Shown here: one piece after another, positions 34,967-44,483 of the stretch | How the letters are laid out: the number at the start of each line of letters is the position of its first letter | Numbering within the stretch: the stretch's first letter is position 1 | Assembly (NCBI GenBank): GCA_937965695.1 | Contig: CALCKW010000012.1 | Span: 124,001-188,000, forward strand | DNA from: an uncultured Granulosicoccaceae bacterium | GTDB lineage: Bacteria > Pseudomonadota > Gammaproteobacteria > CALCKW01 | Direction of reading: 5' to 3' | Length of the DNA: 64,000 nt | The notes under the pieces: generated by a model | The model's database searches: none | The model's input: only the letters and a program-made list of their open reading frames with translations | Told to the model about the DNA's origin: nothing | Translations under genes and position numbers: made by a program

Positions 34967-36408
34967 TGTTCACCGACCTCACGCACAACATCCGCTAGCG
35001 TAACAATGCCTTGTGACATGCGTTCGTCCCAAGGGTGCCCGGCACACAAGCGCATAAATTGTTGGTACTTGCCCGTCGTACTAAACAGAAACCCAGGTGT
35101 GATGCTCACCCCACGTTTAAGTGCCAGCTGATACACCGATTGAGTGTCAATGTTGCCAGGCACTTGCACCCATGTCACAAAGCCACCCTGGGGGTCGGAT
35201 ACCCGTGTGCCTTGGGGGAAGCTCGATGCAATTGCGGAACGCAACTGTCCCACTTGACGCCGATAAGCACGACGCAAAGTAATAAGATGCCTGTCGTAAT
35301 AGCCTTCTTCGAGGAACGCAGCGACAGCTAGCTGCGTGAGTGAGCTCGTGGCAGAGCTATTCAATTGTTTTTGCTGCATGATTGCTCGATGGTAGCGCCC
35401 ACCCATTACCCACCCCACTCTAAAGCCAGGCGCTAACGTTTTAGAATACGATGAAACGGTTATGACACTGCCCGTTTTATCGTAGGCTTTGCACATGCGT
35501 GGCCGGTCAGACTCGAAGCTGAGGTCACCAAAAACATCGTCTTCAATCAATGGGACATCGAAGTCGGCCATCATGCGCACTAATTCTCGCTTATTCTCCT
35601 CTGGCATCAAGGCGCCAGTGGGGTTGCTAAAGTTTGCACTCAAGACAACCGCGCTGACTTTGCGTTTGCGCAATTGCATGTTCAATGACTCGAGACAAAT
35701 GCCAGTATCAGCTCGACTGGGAATCTCTAGCGCCAGCATTCCGAGGCGCTCAATCATTTGCAGCACACTGAAATAAGAAGGTGTTGCGACAGCGATCACG
35801 TCCCCAGGTCGAGCCACTGTCTGCAACGCCACCATCAATCCCTCTGTGGCGCCATTAGTGATCAAAATCTGTTCAGGATCCACTTCACCCGCAATACCGG
35901 TCAAACGCAGCGCTAACTGCCTACGCAGACTCAATACTCCCGGAGGAAAGTTGTAACTGACAGCCTCGTCGGCGTGCTTGCTCACGACAGATCGCAGTGC
36001 ACTGGATAAACCTCTAACGGGCAACAGCGACGCCGCGGGATTCGCGACGCCCAAGGGCACGATATCCTGCTGATTGGCCAGCGCAAAGATGGTCTCAACT
36101 GTGTTGCCAAACTGCACCCGGTGTGGCCGGCGCGGTGCTGGGCTAGGATGCACTGGCTGTGGCAGACCACGTGCTTCCCGAACGAAGAACCCGCTCTGCG
36201 GCCGCGATTCGATAAGACCTTTGTTTTCCAATTGCATATAGGCTTGCATCACCGTGGCGATGCTAACCTTGTACTTTCGGCTCATCGCACGCAGCGAGGG
36301 CACTCTATCGCCTGGCCCCAAGGCGCCACTGCTCACCAACGCGCCAACTTGATCGGCGACTTGTTCGTAGAGGAAGCTGTCTTTAGTTACCGTTTTACTT
36401 TCTGTCAT
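34963..36408 (-). CDS. MocR-family regulator (GntR helix-turn-helix plus aminotransferase domain)
   Basis: 481 residues. A GntR-type winged helix fills about 10-80 (PGDRVPSLRAMSRKYKVS). It is followed by a linker and a fold-type I aminotransferase-like domain whose PLP Lys lies in SSYSKTLAPGFRVGW (about 306-320). MocR proteins sense an amino acid or PLP-linked ligand. It is divergent from an EamA exporter and a MalY-type C-S lyase, the likely targets, across a spacer of about 100 bp (36409-36511). Confidence 0.9.
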   Translation of the reverse strand: MTESKTVTKDSFLYEQVADQVGALVSSGALGPGDRVPSLRAMSRKYKVSIATVMQAYMQLENKGLIESRPQSGFFVREARGLPQPVHPSPAPRRPHRVQFGNTVETIFALANQQDIVPLGVANPAASLLPVRGLSSALRSVVSKHADEAVSYNFPPGVLSLRRQLALRLTGIAGEVDPEQILITNGATEGLMVALQTVARPGDVIAVATPSYFSVLQMIERLGMLALEIPSRADTGICLESLNMQLRKRKVSAVVLSANFSNPTGALMPEENKRELVRMMADFDVPLIEDDVFGDLSFESDRPRMCKAYDKTGSVITVSSYSKTLAPGFRVGWVMGGRYHRAIMQQKQLNSSATSSLTQLAVAAFLEEGYYDRHLITLRRAYRRQVGQLRSAIASSFPQGTRVSDPQGGFVTWVQVPGNIDTQSVYQLALKRGVSITPGFLFSTTGKYQQFMRLCAGHPWDERMSQGIVTLADVVREVGEQ

Positions 36409-36511
36409 CTGTTATGGTCGCTAGAATTTTTCACTGTATCTGTTCTGGTTATGTCAAAGTAATACAATTGCAGATAACTTGCACGTGACAAGCACCCATG
36501 GACTTTCTTGC

Positions 36512-37450
36512 ATGACCCTTAGCACCCCTATCCTCTACCTCAGCACCGTGTTTATCTGGGGCACAACCTTCTACGCAATTCGGTTTCAATTGGGTGATGT
36601 CTCCCCGGTCGTTTCGGTGATGTGGCGCTTTCTATTGGCCGCCACCGTGTTGTTTGTCTGGATAGTTCTCAAACGCCTGAGCTGTCGCTTTAGCGTGCGG
36701 CAGCATGTTTGGATTTTTCTCCAGGGACTCACCCTATTTTCCTTCAACTATGTCTTGGTCTATACCGTGACTGCTGACCTAACCAGCGGTTTAGTGGCCG
36801 TGGTATTTGCAGGTGTCGTCGGTATGAACATCCTAAACGGCGCGCTGTTTTTGCGCCGACCGATCTCATTACCCGTTGTGTTTGGTGCGTCTCTTGGCTG
36901 TGTCGGGTTAGCATTGGTGTTCTGGCCAGAAGTTCGTGCAGCGAGCACCGACGCAGGTATTCATGTTTCTATCGGCATTGCACTGTTAGCGACCTATCTC
37001 GCTTCAATTGGCAATATCATTTCAGCGCGCAATCAAGCCGAGCAAATGCCACTGTTGCAAAGCAACGCCTTTGGCATGCTATACGGTGCGGGTGCAACAA
37101 TGGCTTACTTGCGGTTTGCTGGGATCCCTTTAGACTTTTCCAGCGAACCTACTTACCTTCTGTCTCTTTTGTACCTCAGTATCTTTGGATCTGTGCTGGC
37201 CTTTGGCGCTTATTTGTCTCTGGTTGGTCAAGTGGGTGCTGACAGAGCCGCCTATGCGATGGTGCTGTTTCCACTTGTCGCGCTAGGCATTTCCACGCTG
37301 TTCGAAGGCTACCATTGGCCTGTAGAAGCAGTCTTTGGTGTAGCACTGGTGATCTTTGGCAACTTATTAATGCTGGACAAACGCCTGTGGCACAAACTGC
37401 ATTCGATGATCAACCCAAAATTATCAGCACCAACAACACCTGAGAGTTAA
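36512..37450 (+). CDS. EamA/DMT-family transporter
   Basis: About 312 residues from the ATG at 36512; a TTG at 36479 adds 11 poor residues. Ten membrane helices in two EamA repeats (about 5-140 and 150-300) are visible, with the family opening FIWGTTFYAIRFQLGD. Members export amino acids or metabolites. The MocR regulator next to it and the C-S lyase 2 bp downstream suggest a sulfur or other amino-acid related substrate. Confidence 0.88.
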   Translation: MTLSTPILYLSTVFIWGTTFYAIRFQLGDVSPVVSVMWRFLLAATVLFVWIVLKRLSCRFSVRQHVWIFLQGLTLFSFNYVLVYTVTADLTSGLVAVVFAGVVGMNILNGALFLRRPISLPVVFGASLGCVGLALVFWPEVRAASTDAGIHVSIGIALLATYLASIGNIISARNQAEQMPLLQSNAFGMLYGAGATMAYLRFAGIPLDFSSEPTYLLSLLYLSIFGSVLAFGAYLSLVGQVGADRAAYAMVLFPLVALGISTLFEGYHWPVEAVFGVALVIFGNLLMLDKRLWHKLHSMINPKLSAPTTPES

Positions 37451-37452
37451 GT

Positions 37453-38616
37453 ATGCAATACGATTTTGATACCGTACTGGACCGCAAGAACACCGACAGC
37501 ATCAAGTGGGACAAATACGCGGGCACCGATATCATCCCGCTGTGGGTTGCCGATATGGATTTCCCAATGCCCCCGCCTGTTCATCATGCACTGATGGAAC
37601 GCATGCAACATCCTGCATTGGGCTACACCATCGCTGGGGATAGTGTTGTGGAAGCGACACTAGAGCACCTCAAACAAAGCTACGGGTGGACTGTCGACCC
37701 CGAGTGGCTGGTGTGGTTACCGGGTGTGGTGTCTGGGCTCTCTAACGCGTGCCGAGCGTGGGGCGAAGCGGGCGATCATATGATCACGTCCTCTCCGATC
37801 TATTATCACTTCCTGGGGATTGCCGAGCCAGCAGGCCGCGAACTGGTGGATGTTCCGCTGCGCGAAAAAGACAACCACTGGAGCTTCGATATACCCGCCC
37901 TTGAAAAAGCAGCCGCCAACCCTCGGGCCAAGTTACTGATGTTGTGTAGCCCGCACAATCCCGTAGGACGCTTGTTCGACGCAGAAGAATTACAAGCCGT
38001 AATGGCTATCGCTCGCCAATACGATTTAGTCGTTGTCTCGGACGAAATTCACGATGGAATTGTGCTGGACGAAGAGCGCGCCTTCATCCCCACGGCTGTG
38101 GCGTGCCCCGAGGACACCGATCGCCTTGTTACGCTGATGAGTCCTAGCAAAATGTATAACCTTGCAGGAAACAACTGCAGCTACGCCATCATCTCTGACC
38201 CCACATTACGAGCTCAATTTAATTATCACGCCAAAGGGGCCATACCTCCCGCAACGCCCTTGTCCTATGTTGCACTGGAAGCTTCATACCGACATTGTGA
38301 TGAGTGGCGCGACCAACTTCTCGAATATCTACGCGGCAATCGAGATCTTTTGCAAACGTCGGTCGACAAACTTGACGGTTTACGCATGCCGCGTTTAGAA
38401 GCGACCTATCTAGCGTGGATTGATATTTCTAATCTGCGCCTGAACGACGCACCAACTTGGTTTGAGCAACATGCTCGACTGGGGTTTTCGCCCGGTGAGC
38501 CGTTTGGGGACGCAAACTATATCCGCATCAACTTGGCTTGTTCACGCACAACTCTCCGAGAAGCCTTGAATCGTTTTGAACAGGCTGTGCAAGCACGCTT
38601 GCAAGAACTCGCTTAA
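37453..38616 (+). CDS. MalY/PatB-type pyridoxal-phosphate C-S lyase
   Basis: 387 residues. It has the MalY/PatB opening DRKNTDSIKWDKY (about 9-21) and WVADMDFPMPP (about 32-42), and the PLP Lys in SPSKMYNLAG (about 231-240). Members cleave cystathionine or other Cys S-conjugates to a thiol, pyruvate and ammonia. It follows the exporter by 2 bp, so they share a transcript under the MocR protein. Which S-conjugate it uses is unknown. Confidence 0.9.
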   Translation: MQYDFDTVLDRKNTDSIKWDKYAGTDIIPLWVADMDFPMPPPVHHALMERMQHPALGYTIAGDSVVEATLEHLKQSYGWTVDPEWLVWLPGVVSGLSNACRAWGEAGDHMITSSPIYYHFLGIAEPAGRELVDVPLREKDNHWSFDIPALEKAAANPRAKLLMLCSPHNPVGRLFDAEELQAVMAIARQYDLVVVSDEIHDGIVLDEERAFIPTAVACPEDTDRLVTLMSPSKMYNLAGNNCSYAIISDPTLRAQFNYHAKGAIPPATPLSYVALEASYRHCDEWRDQLLEYLRGNRDLLQTSVDKLDGLRMPRLEATYLAWIDISNLRLNDAPTWFEQHARLGFSPGEPFGDANYIRINLACSRTTLREALNRFEQAVQARLQELA

Positions 38617-38661
38617 AAAACTGCGGCTGCTGCTCTGGTCTTCACGAAGAGTTGCAGCCGC
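38615..38661 (-). terminator. Rho-independent terminator of the MFS-repeat gene
   Basis: On the minus strand GCGGCTGC pairs with GCAGCCGC (38654-38661/38623-38630) and is followed within two bases by TTTTTT. An inner CTCT/AGAG pair extends the hairpin. Confidence 0.75.
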
Positions 38662-38673
38662 GAACTTCAACGC

Positions 38674-40743
38674 TTAGTCGCGTTGTTGCCTCCCAGTCTC
38701 TTCAGATGTTTCTGACTCATTTTCTTGCCACTCACGAAGCGCTTCATCAACATCTTCAGCAGCTTCAGGCATCGTTTCCACAATCGACGCGGCGATATCT
38801 TCCATTTGCTCTGGCACCGCGTCCGCCAAGTTACTCATGTGCTGAGTGATCGCTTCTGATGCTTGCTCATCGTATTGATCGTCATCACCGGTGACGGCTT
38901 GTACCAGTGCTTCTGTCACCTCAGAAGCCGCACTTGGGACGGCTTCTGTCATGCTCTGTGCCAGTTCGACAGATTGTTCAGGCATCGCCTCAGTGACCGC
39001 CGCATAAACTTCAGCCAGGTGTTCGCTGGAATTATCATCCTCGCGATCTGCAGGGCGCAGATTGTCTACGTATTCACCTATCGTTTCAACATAACTCTCT
39101 ACAAAGTCCTGCACGATGGAAGGCTCAGCGTCCGAATCACTGAACTGATCAATCGCCGCTTCGATTATTTCAGAGCCTCTATCAGGCACCGCTTGAGCCA
39201 TGCCTGCAATCGCCTCGTGCGCATCGCTCGCGCCTTCGTCCAGTAACCAAGTCACAATGTCGGTTGCACCCTCTGGCCAAGCAGTTGCAATTGTTTCTGC
39301 AATCTCTGTGCGTCGCTCGGGTACTATCCGACTCATCGCAAGCATGAGCTCCTTGCTGTCTACACCTTCAATTTGTGCCATAGCGTAAGACATCGAAAGC
39401 AACTCGATTGGGTTGGCTTCAACAATTTCAGCGGCCAACACGATAGCGGCATCCGGCTCACTCAACGCAAGAATGACCGCTAGGTCAGCACCAGCACTTA
39501 ATGCTTGTTCTGTTTCATTAAATTCTGTACGTGGATCCAACTCAACCCCTGCACCACCTAGAGCACCTTGCACAACAAACGCTTCCTGCTGCTCAATGGG
39601 CAGAGCTTCGCGCTGGCCGATGCGATAAACAATGTAGCTCAACAAAACGATTTGAAGCGCAAATAATAAGTAAAACAATGAGTCAGGGCCGACGAACTGC
39701 ATGAGATTAGAACTCAACAATGGTCCCACGATGGCACCTAATGCATACACCATAACCAAAGGGCCCATAGCAGCGCCCATCTCAGACTGTTTAAGACTGT
39801 CAAATGTTTGTGAAATACTGATCGCGTAGAGCGACCCAAAAATCCCTGCACTCACAGCAATTAAAAGTAAGAGCAACCACAAGTTAGCACCTAACGCCTG
39901 AGGAGAAGCGAGGCTTGCCAGAAGCGAAACGAGAATCAAGACAGCGATTATTGTACGGCGATCATAACGATCAGATAGGTAGCCCACGGGGTATTGCATC
40001 AAGAAGGAACCGAGAACCGCGGCTCCACTCAACAAAGTAAGCTCAAAGCCGGCAATTCCCTTCGCGGCACCGTAAACAGGCAACATACCTAGCATCGACC
40101 ACAGCAGCAGACCTGCAAAAAAGCACCCCACCATTCCCAGAGGCGAACGCTCAAAAACATCCTTTAAGCCCATTGTCGCGTCTTCTGCGACTACCGGCCC
40201 AGTACGCCGACTAAAAACCAATGGGACTAATGCAAGACTGGCCAACATACCGCCGACAATGAACATCGTGTTGGATTCAGGCGGTGCCAAGTTGAACATA
40301 AACTGCCCAACAAACATGCCTCCGGTTATAACCATTTGATTGGCCGCCAGCAGTTGTCCTCGAGTATCTTTGGTCGCACTCTCACTTAGCCAGTGATCGA
40401 TAGCTGCCATTGAAACAGAGATGGCAAAACCGTTTAACAATCGCATCAACCCCCAAAGTATGGGATCCGCCGATAGCCCGCAAGCGAGTATGGAGACGGC
40501 AACAAGAGCTGCGGCACCTGCAAAAACACGAATATGGCCCGCTCGTTTAAGCAGTGCGTTGTTGTAAAGACCTCCTAGTAACATACCTACTGCATAGAGC
40601 GACAAGACCAATCCAATCGTGTCTGTCTCTACCCCTTTAACACCGAGGTGCACAGGTAACAAAACAACCATTAAGCCATGGCTGAGAGTGAGAATAAGCA
40701 CGCTGGATAATAACGCCAGTGGCGGGGTAATTGCGGATTTCAC
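38674..40743 (-). CDS. MFS transporter fused to a long acidic repeat domain
   Basis: 689 residues, starting with GTG at 40743 (AGGAG at 9 nt). Residues 1-385 are a complete 12-helix MFS transporter of the YfkF/YcaD kind. The remaining 300 residues are soluble, acidic and helical. They contain degenerate units around (V/M/W)PE or VPD, such as RIVPERRTEIAE, QAVPDRGSEIIEA, EAMPEQSVELAQ, EAVPSAASEVTEA and DAVPEQMEDIAA, with a spacing of about 25-35 residues. The C-terminus ends Glu/Ser-rich. I know no standard MFS with such a tail; it may bind a partner or sense ions. The transported substrate is unknown. Confidence 0.85.
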   Translation of the reverse strand: MKSAITPPLALLSSVLILTLSHGLMVVLLPVHLGVKGVETDTIGLVLSLYAVGMLLGGLYNNALLKRAGHIRVFAGAAALVAVSILACGLSADPILWGLMRLLNGFAISVSMAAIDHWLSESATKDTRGQLLAANQMVITGGMFVGQFMFNLAPPESNTMFIVGGMLASLALVPLVFSRRTGPVVAEDATMGLKDVFERSPLGMVGCFFAGLLLWSMLGMLPVYGAAKGIAGFELTLLSGAAVLGSFLMQYPVGYLSDRYDRRTIIAVLILVSLLASLASPQALGANLWLLLLLIAVSAGIFGSLYAISISQTFDSLKQSEMGAAMGPLVMVYALGAIVGPLLSSNLMQFVGPDSLFYLLFALQIVLLSYIVYRIGQREALPIEQQEAFVVQGALGGAGVELDPRTEFNETEQALSAGADLAVILALSEPDAAIVLAAEIVEANPIELLSMSYAMAQIEGVDSKELMLAMSRIVPERRTEIAETIATAWPEGATDIVTWLLDEGASDAHEAIAGMAQAVPDRGSEIIEAAIDQFSDSDAEPSIVQDFVESYVETIGEYVDNLRPADREDDNSSEHLAEVYAAVTEAMPEQSVELAQSMTEAVPSAASEVTEALVQAVTGDDDQYDEQASEAITQHMSNLADAVPEQMEDIAASIVETMPEAAEDVDEALREWQENESETSEETGRQQRD

Positions 40744-40956
40744 CAGCGGTGTCTCCTGACGTATGCGGTGGCGCAGTATGCATCTTTAATGGCAAGAATA
40801 GCAGTCATTGAGCCATCCAAAAACGACCTTGAGAACACTACAAACTGCAGCACTCAATGTAGGTAACTTTATTGGATGTTCTGCCGATTAAAGCAGCATA
40901 GTTCAATGAAGAATCACGGTCACAGACAAGCAAATTTATAAATGACTTAAAAACGC

Positions 40957-40985
40957 AAACGGCCTGCTAAAAAGCAGGCCGTTGA
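40957..40985 (-). terminator. Rho-independent terminator of the LRR protein gene
   Basis: CGGCCTGCT-AAAA-AGCAGGCCG (40961-40982). On the minus strand it is followed by a T-rich stretch, TGCGTTTTTAAG. Confidence 0.8.
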
Positions 40986-41016
40986 CGACTTAAAAAACGA
41001 ATATTGGCATCGAAGC

Positions 41017-42129
41017 CTATCGACGAAATCGACCTAACAGGGGAAGTGCTAATATCCACAAAGCCGCACCACCACCGCCTGAGGAACTACCGCTACCTGT
41101 ACTGGTTCCGCCGGTACCACCACTTGTACCGCCTGTGCTACCCGTACCACTGGCACCCAGTGTGAACTCTTCTGATATCCCTTGCACGCTGCCCACTAAG
41201 CCCGCATTGGTTTTAGGGGTGATTCGAGCGATGTAAGTACCGTCAGTCAAGCTATCTGCAGCAGCCGTATTGTTGGGCGCTGTAACATCAGGCAGAGAAA
41301 TCCAGCTTTCACCTTCATCACTAGAGAGATCAACCTCATAAGCATCAGGAACAACTCCAGCGGATGGTGCGCTCCAAGAAACATTTAGAGTGCCATCTCC
41401 AACACCGGCTGCCAGAGCAATGTTTTCTACACCATTCAAACCACCGACTAACGAAGTACCATAACTGGACATGCTGAAGAGGCTGGGGGAATTTGCCAAT
41501 GAAGCAGTGAGATCGCCGCTCATTCCATCATTTTCATGTAAACCTAAAAAGGACAGATCTGTGCCACCAACCGGGCCTGTGTAGCTAGTAAAACTGTTGC
41601 CATAAAAATTTGCCACAACCAATGCGCTATTTGACGTTAGGTCCGGAATATCTCCACTGGCGCCTATGTAGTTCAAACCCAAATAGCGTAACAACGGGTA
41701 ATTGATCGCGGATCCGTCAACAGGAATAGGACCACTTAGAATATTTCTGTCCGCCTCTTCCGTGCTGGAAACATTTATGGATATCAGTTGGCTTTTTATA
41801 GGCGCAAGGGCTGTAAACACCTCAGCAAGTGTCCCAGACATTTTTGCATTTGGGATTTCTATATGAGTGATATCGTTGCCATCACAATAAATACCCGCCC
41901 AATTGTCACCACAGGGATCACTTGCTCCAGTGATGGTGGCATCCCACGCACCTGTATTAGGCGTTTTCGTCGAATCTATACTGGCCCACCCAACCGATAC
42001 CACCCACGAAGTATCAACGGTAGGCAGTGCAGCAAGAGCAGTCGTGCTAGACGCGTTAGTGGCTGAAAGAGCAGAACCTGAGTATGCGCATGAGGCCACG
42101 AGGGCAGCGAGGAAGATGTTTTTGTTCAT
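41017..42129 (-). CDS. Leucine-rich-repeat surface protein with GlyGly-CTERM tag
   Basis: 370 residues. A signal peptide ends near residue 22. An LRR N-terminal-cap-like segment follows, DPCGDNWAGIYCDGNDIT (about 70-87), unusually like plant receptor caps. Several LRR units come next (IEIPNAKMSGTL, LRYLGLNYIGASGDIPDL). An Fn3-like domain spans about 230-320. The C-terminus is a Gly/Ser/Thr-rich linker, then SGGGG, a hydrophobic helix and GRFRR: a GlyGly-CTERM sorting tag. Rhombosortase would cleave it for outer-membrane export. The ligand is unknown. Confidence 0.82.
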   Translation of the reverse strand: MNKNIFLAALVASCAYSGSALSATNASSTTALAALPTVDTSWVVSVGWASIDSTKTPNTGAWDATITGASDPCGDNWAGIYCDGNDITHIEIPNAKMSGTLAEVFTALAPIKSQLISINVSSTEEADRNILSGPIPVDGSAINYPLLRYLGLNYIGASGDIPDLTSNSALVVANFYGNSFTSYTGPVGGTDLSFLGLHENDGMSGDLTASLANSPSLFSMSSYGTSLVGGLNGVENIALAAGVGDGTLNVSWSAPSAGVVPDAYEVDLSSDEGESWISLPDVTAPNNTAAADSLTDGTYIARITPKTNAGLVGSVQGISEEFTLGASGTGSTGGTSGGTGGTSTGSGSSSGGGGAALWILALPLLGRFRR

Positions 42130-42349
42130 AGAAAACTCTCACAATATTATGACAACGATTAACTAGCATGCATCAAGAAAGCGAGGTGTTTGTTACAATT
42201 GTGTATACAAATCACAAGCGCTTAACTTTGCGACGAGTTAATTTTGTAACAACGGCGCGAAGAATAATGTGACATAACCCGCAAAAGCAGCAATCTAACG
42301 CTGCAGCGGCCTTTATACTCAAGGATCGCTCCTCATTGGCCTATCACCC

Positions 42350-43510
42350 TTGAGCACACAAACAACGCATCTCTCTGCACAATCGGCCACTCTTGCACTA
42401 GTATCAGCCGCTTTTTGCAGTATTTATCTCACTCAACCAAACCTCCCAACGCTGCAAAGCTATTTCGCCACTAGCTTGCCCCAAGTATCAGCAACCGTTT
42501 CATTGTTAATCTTGGGGTTTGCAATAGCCAACATTCCATTTGGCATGGCTGTAGACAGGTGGCGACTTAAACCGTTGGTGGTGACTGGAGGTTCTATTCT
42601 GTGCCTCTCTTTACTCTGGTCTGCTAACGCACAGAGTATTGGCGAGCTAAATTTTTCGAGATTTTTGAGCGGACTTTGCATCCCAGCCTTGACCACCTGT
42701 TTGGTGGCGTGGCTATCCCAAACACAAACAGCAGAGCGGCTGCCGGTGGTAATGGGTAATTACGTTGCGGCTACGGTTCTTGGAGGTGTCGGCGGAAGAC
42801 TGATTGGTGGCATGCTCTTCCCGCCTGACCTGTGGCGATGGAGCTTTGTCTTTGTAGCTGCTTTGATTGCAATAGCCACCTTAGTCGCCTGGCGAACGCT
42901 TCCTGATGACACCGAGAATAGAAAACCAATAACAGCAAATGGGTCACTAGCAGATCTATTGAAATCACCCAATCTTCTGATGTTATACGCCTGCGGCGGA
43001 ACAGGATTGGCTCTGTTCGCCACTGTTTTCAACTATCTGCCTTATCGCCTTACAACGGCTCCGTTTGATCTCAGCAGTACGGTCGCCGCTGGTTTTTACA
43101 CTTGCTATCTACTTGGGCTTATAACCGCGCCTATGGCAGGGGAGCTGAGTTCACGTTTCGGTTTCGGGAATACTTTGCTGGCCGGAGTGGTTCTAGTAGC
43201 CACTGCCTTGTTCGCCTTGATGTCCGATGAACTTGCGGTTACCATCGCGGCGTTACTGTTGTTATCTGCCGGATATTTTACCTTGCATAGTGCTGCTGTT
43301 GGCAGCCTGAATAGCAAGCTGGTGGCAGGGCAAGGTCGTGGCCGCGCAAACGCACTGTATATCATGTTCTATTACATTGGCGGCAGCCTTGGTATACAAA
43401 TAGGTGGTTATATATACGCGTGGGGAGGATGGACTAACTTAATAGTCTTTTGCATCGTGCTACTACTCGTGCCTCTGTGCGCTGCAATATTTGAAAAACG
43501 CAACGGATAG
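42350..43510 (+). CDS. MFS transporter (YnfM/AraJ-like)
   Basis: 386 residues with 12 membrane helices. The loop 2-3 motif FGMAVDRWRLKPLVVTGG (about 65-82) is the MFS signature. The first standard start is TTG at 42350. The only ribosome-like site, AAGGATCG at 42321-42328, is better placed for an in-frame ATT at 42335, so the exact start is unsure. It exports or imports a small molecule; no neighbour tells which. A strong hairpin terminator follows. Confidence 0.85.
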   Translation: MSTQTTHLSAQSATLALVSAAFCSIYLTQPNLPTLQSYFATSLPQVSATVSLLILGFAIANIPFGMAVDRWRLKPLVVTGGSILCLSLLWSANAQSIGELNFSRFLSGLCIPALTTCLVAWLSQTQTAERLPVVMGNYVAATVLGGVGGRLIGGMLFPPDLWRWSFVFVAALIAIATLVAWRTLPDDTENRKPITANGSLADLLKSPNLLMLYACGGTGLALFATVFNYLPYRLTTAPFDLSSTVAAGFYTCYLLGLITAPMAGELSSRFGFGNTLLAGVVLVATALFALMSDELAVTIAALLLLSAGYFTLHSAAVGSLNSKLVAGQGRGRANALYIMFYYIGGSLGIQIGGYIYAWGGWTNLIVFCIVLLLVPLCAAIFEKRNG

Positions 43511-43526
43511 GCCTGAACCCGATAAC

Positions 43527-43555
43527 AAAAAAGGCGATGCAATGCATCGCCTTTT
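43527..43555. terminator. Bidirectional rho-independent terminator
   Basis: AAAAGGCGATGC-AAT-GCATCGCCTTTT (12-bp stem) lies between the convergent MFS and aqpZ genes. Confidence 0.92.
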
Positions 43556-43608
43556 AAGTAAGTGGAAAGAGCTGCAGCCAATCTGCAAGCTCCACCCTCG
43601 ATAACGAA

Positions 43609-44301
43609 TTACTCGTCGTCGTTGCCACCGGCCATTATATTGTAAATAATCGCCCCGATGATCGCACCCGCAATTGGAGCCGCCCAGAACAACCACAACT
43701 GCGTAACAGCCCAATCGCCAACAAATACTGCAACGCCCGTGCTACGCGCAGGGTTTACAGACGTGTTTGAAACAGGAATGCTGATCAGGTGGATAAGTGT
43801 CAAGCCCAAACCAATAGCAATTGGAGCGAAGCCAGCAGGTGCACGACCGTCGGTCGCACCCATGATGATGATCAAAAACATCGCTGTCATAACAACTTCA
43901 GTAATGAGTACAGCCATCATGCTGTAGCCACCAGGAGAGTTCTCTCCAAAACCGTTAGACGCAAAACCACCTAGCTCAAAACCCGCTTGGCCGCTTGCGA
44001 TCAGGTACAACATGCCAGCACCGGCGATACCACCCGCTACTTGAGCGATGATGTAAGGCACTAGATCTCTTGCAGGAAATCGACCGCCAACCAATAGGCC
44101 CACTGAAACAGCTGGGTTTAAGTGGCAACCAGAAATGTGGCCAATTGCGTAGGCCATGGTGACAACTGTCAAACCAAAGGCAAGTGAAACACCCAACAAG
44201 CCAATGCCAACATCTGGGAATGCAGCGGCGAGTACGGCGCTTCCACAGCCACCGAGCACGAGCCAAAAGGTGCCGACAAATTCGGCGATATACTTATTCA
44301 T
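43609..44301 (-). CDS. aqpZ: Aquaporin Z
   Basis: 230 residues with six helices and two NPA boxes, GCHLNPAVS (about 59-67) and SVNPARSTG (about 183-191). The selectivity filter of water channels is present: Phe in the second helix, then His in LIHLISIP, Thr in NTSVNPAR, and the Arg after the second NPA. This matches AqpZ, not a glycerol facilitator. It conducts water through the inner membrane under osmotic change. Confidence 0.95.
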   Translation of the reverse strand: MNKYIAEFVGTFWLVLGGCGSAVLAAAFPDVGIGLLGVSLAFGLTVVTMAYAIGHISGCHLNPAVSVGLLVGGRFPARDLVPYIIAQVAGGIAGAGMLYLIASGQAGFELGGFASNGFGENSPGGYSMMAVLITEVVMTAMFLIIIMGATDGRAPAGFAPIAIGLGLTLIHLISIPVSNTSVNPARSTGVAVFVGDWAVTQLWLFWAAPIAGAIIGAIIYNIMAGGNDDE

Positions 44302-44483
44302 AATATTAAAATCTCTTTAAAATGGATATGCAAAAGGTGTCACAACCAAACATACTAGTGCAGTCTAGCGCTCAATAAGAGTTACAACCCAGCCACCTGA
44401 TGTTAGTAAAACTCACACCCTATGCAACATTGTTTAGCCAACGGGCGAACCAGCCCGCATGAACAAAGGCTCGACAAGACGCA

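Noticed and set aside
42237..42275. Another GTAACA followed by CGAA upstream of the MFS gene
   Set aside because: The spacing is only a few bases, not 16, so it is not the SigF-type element.
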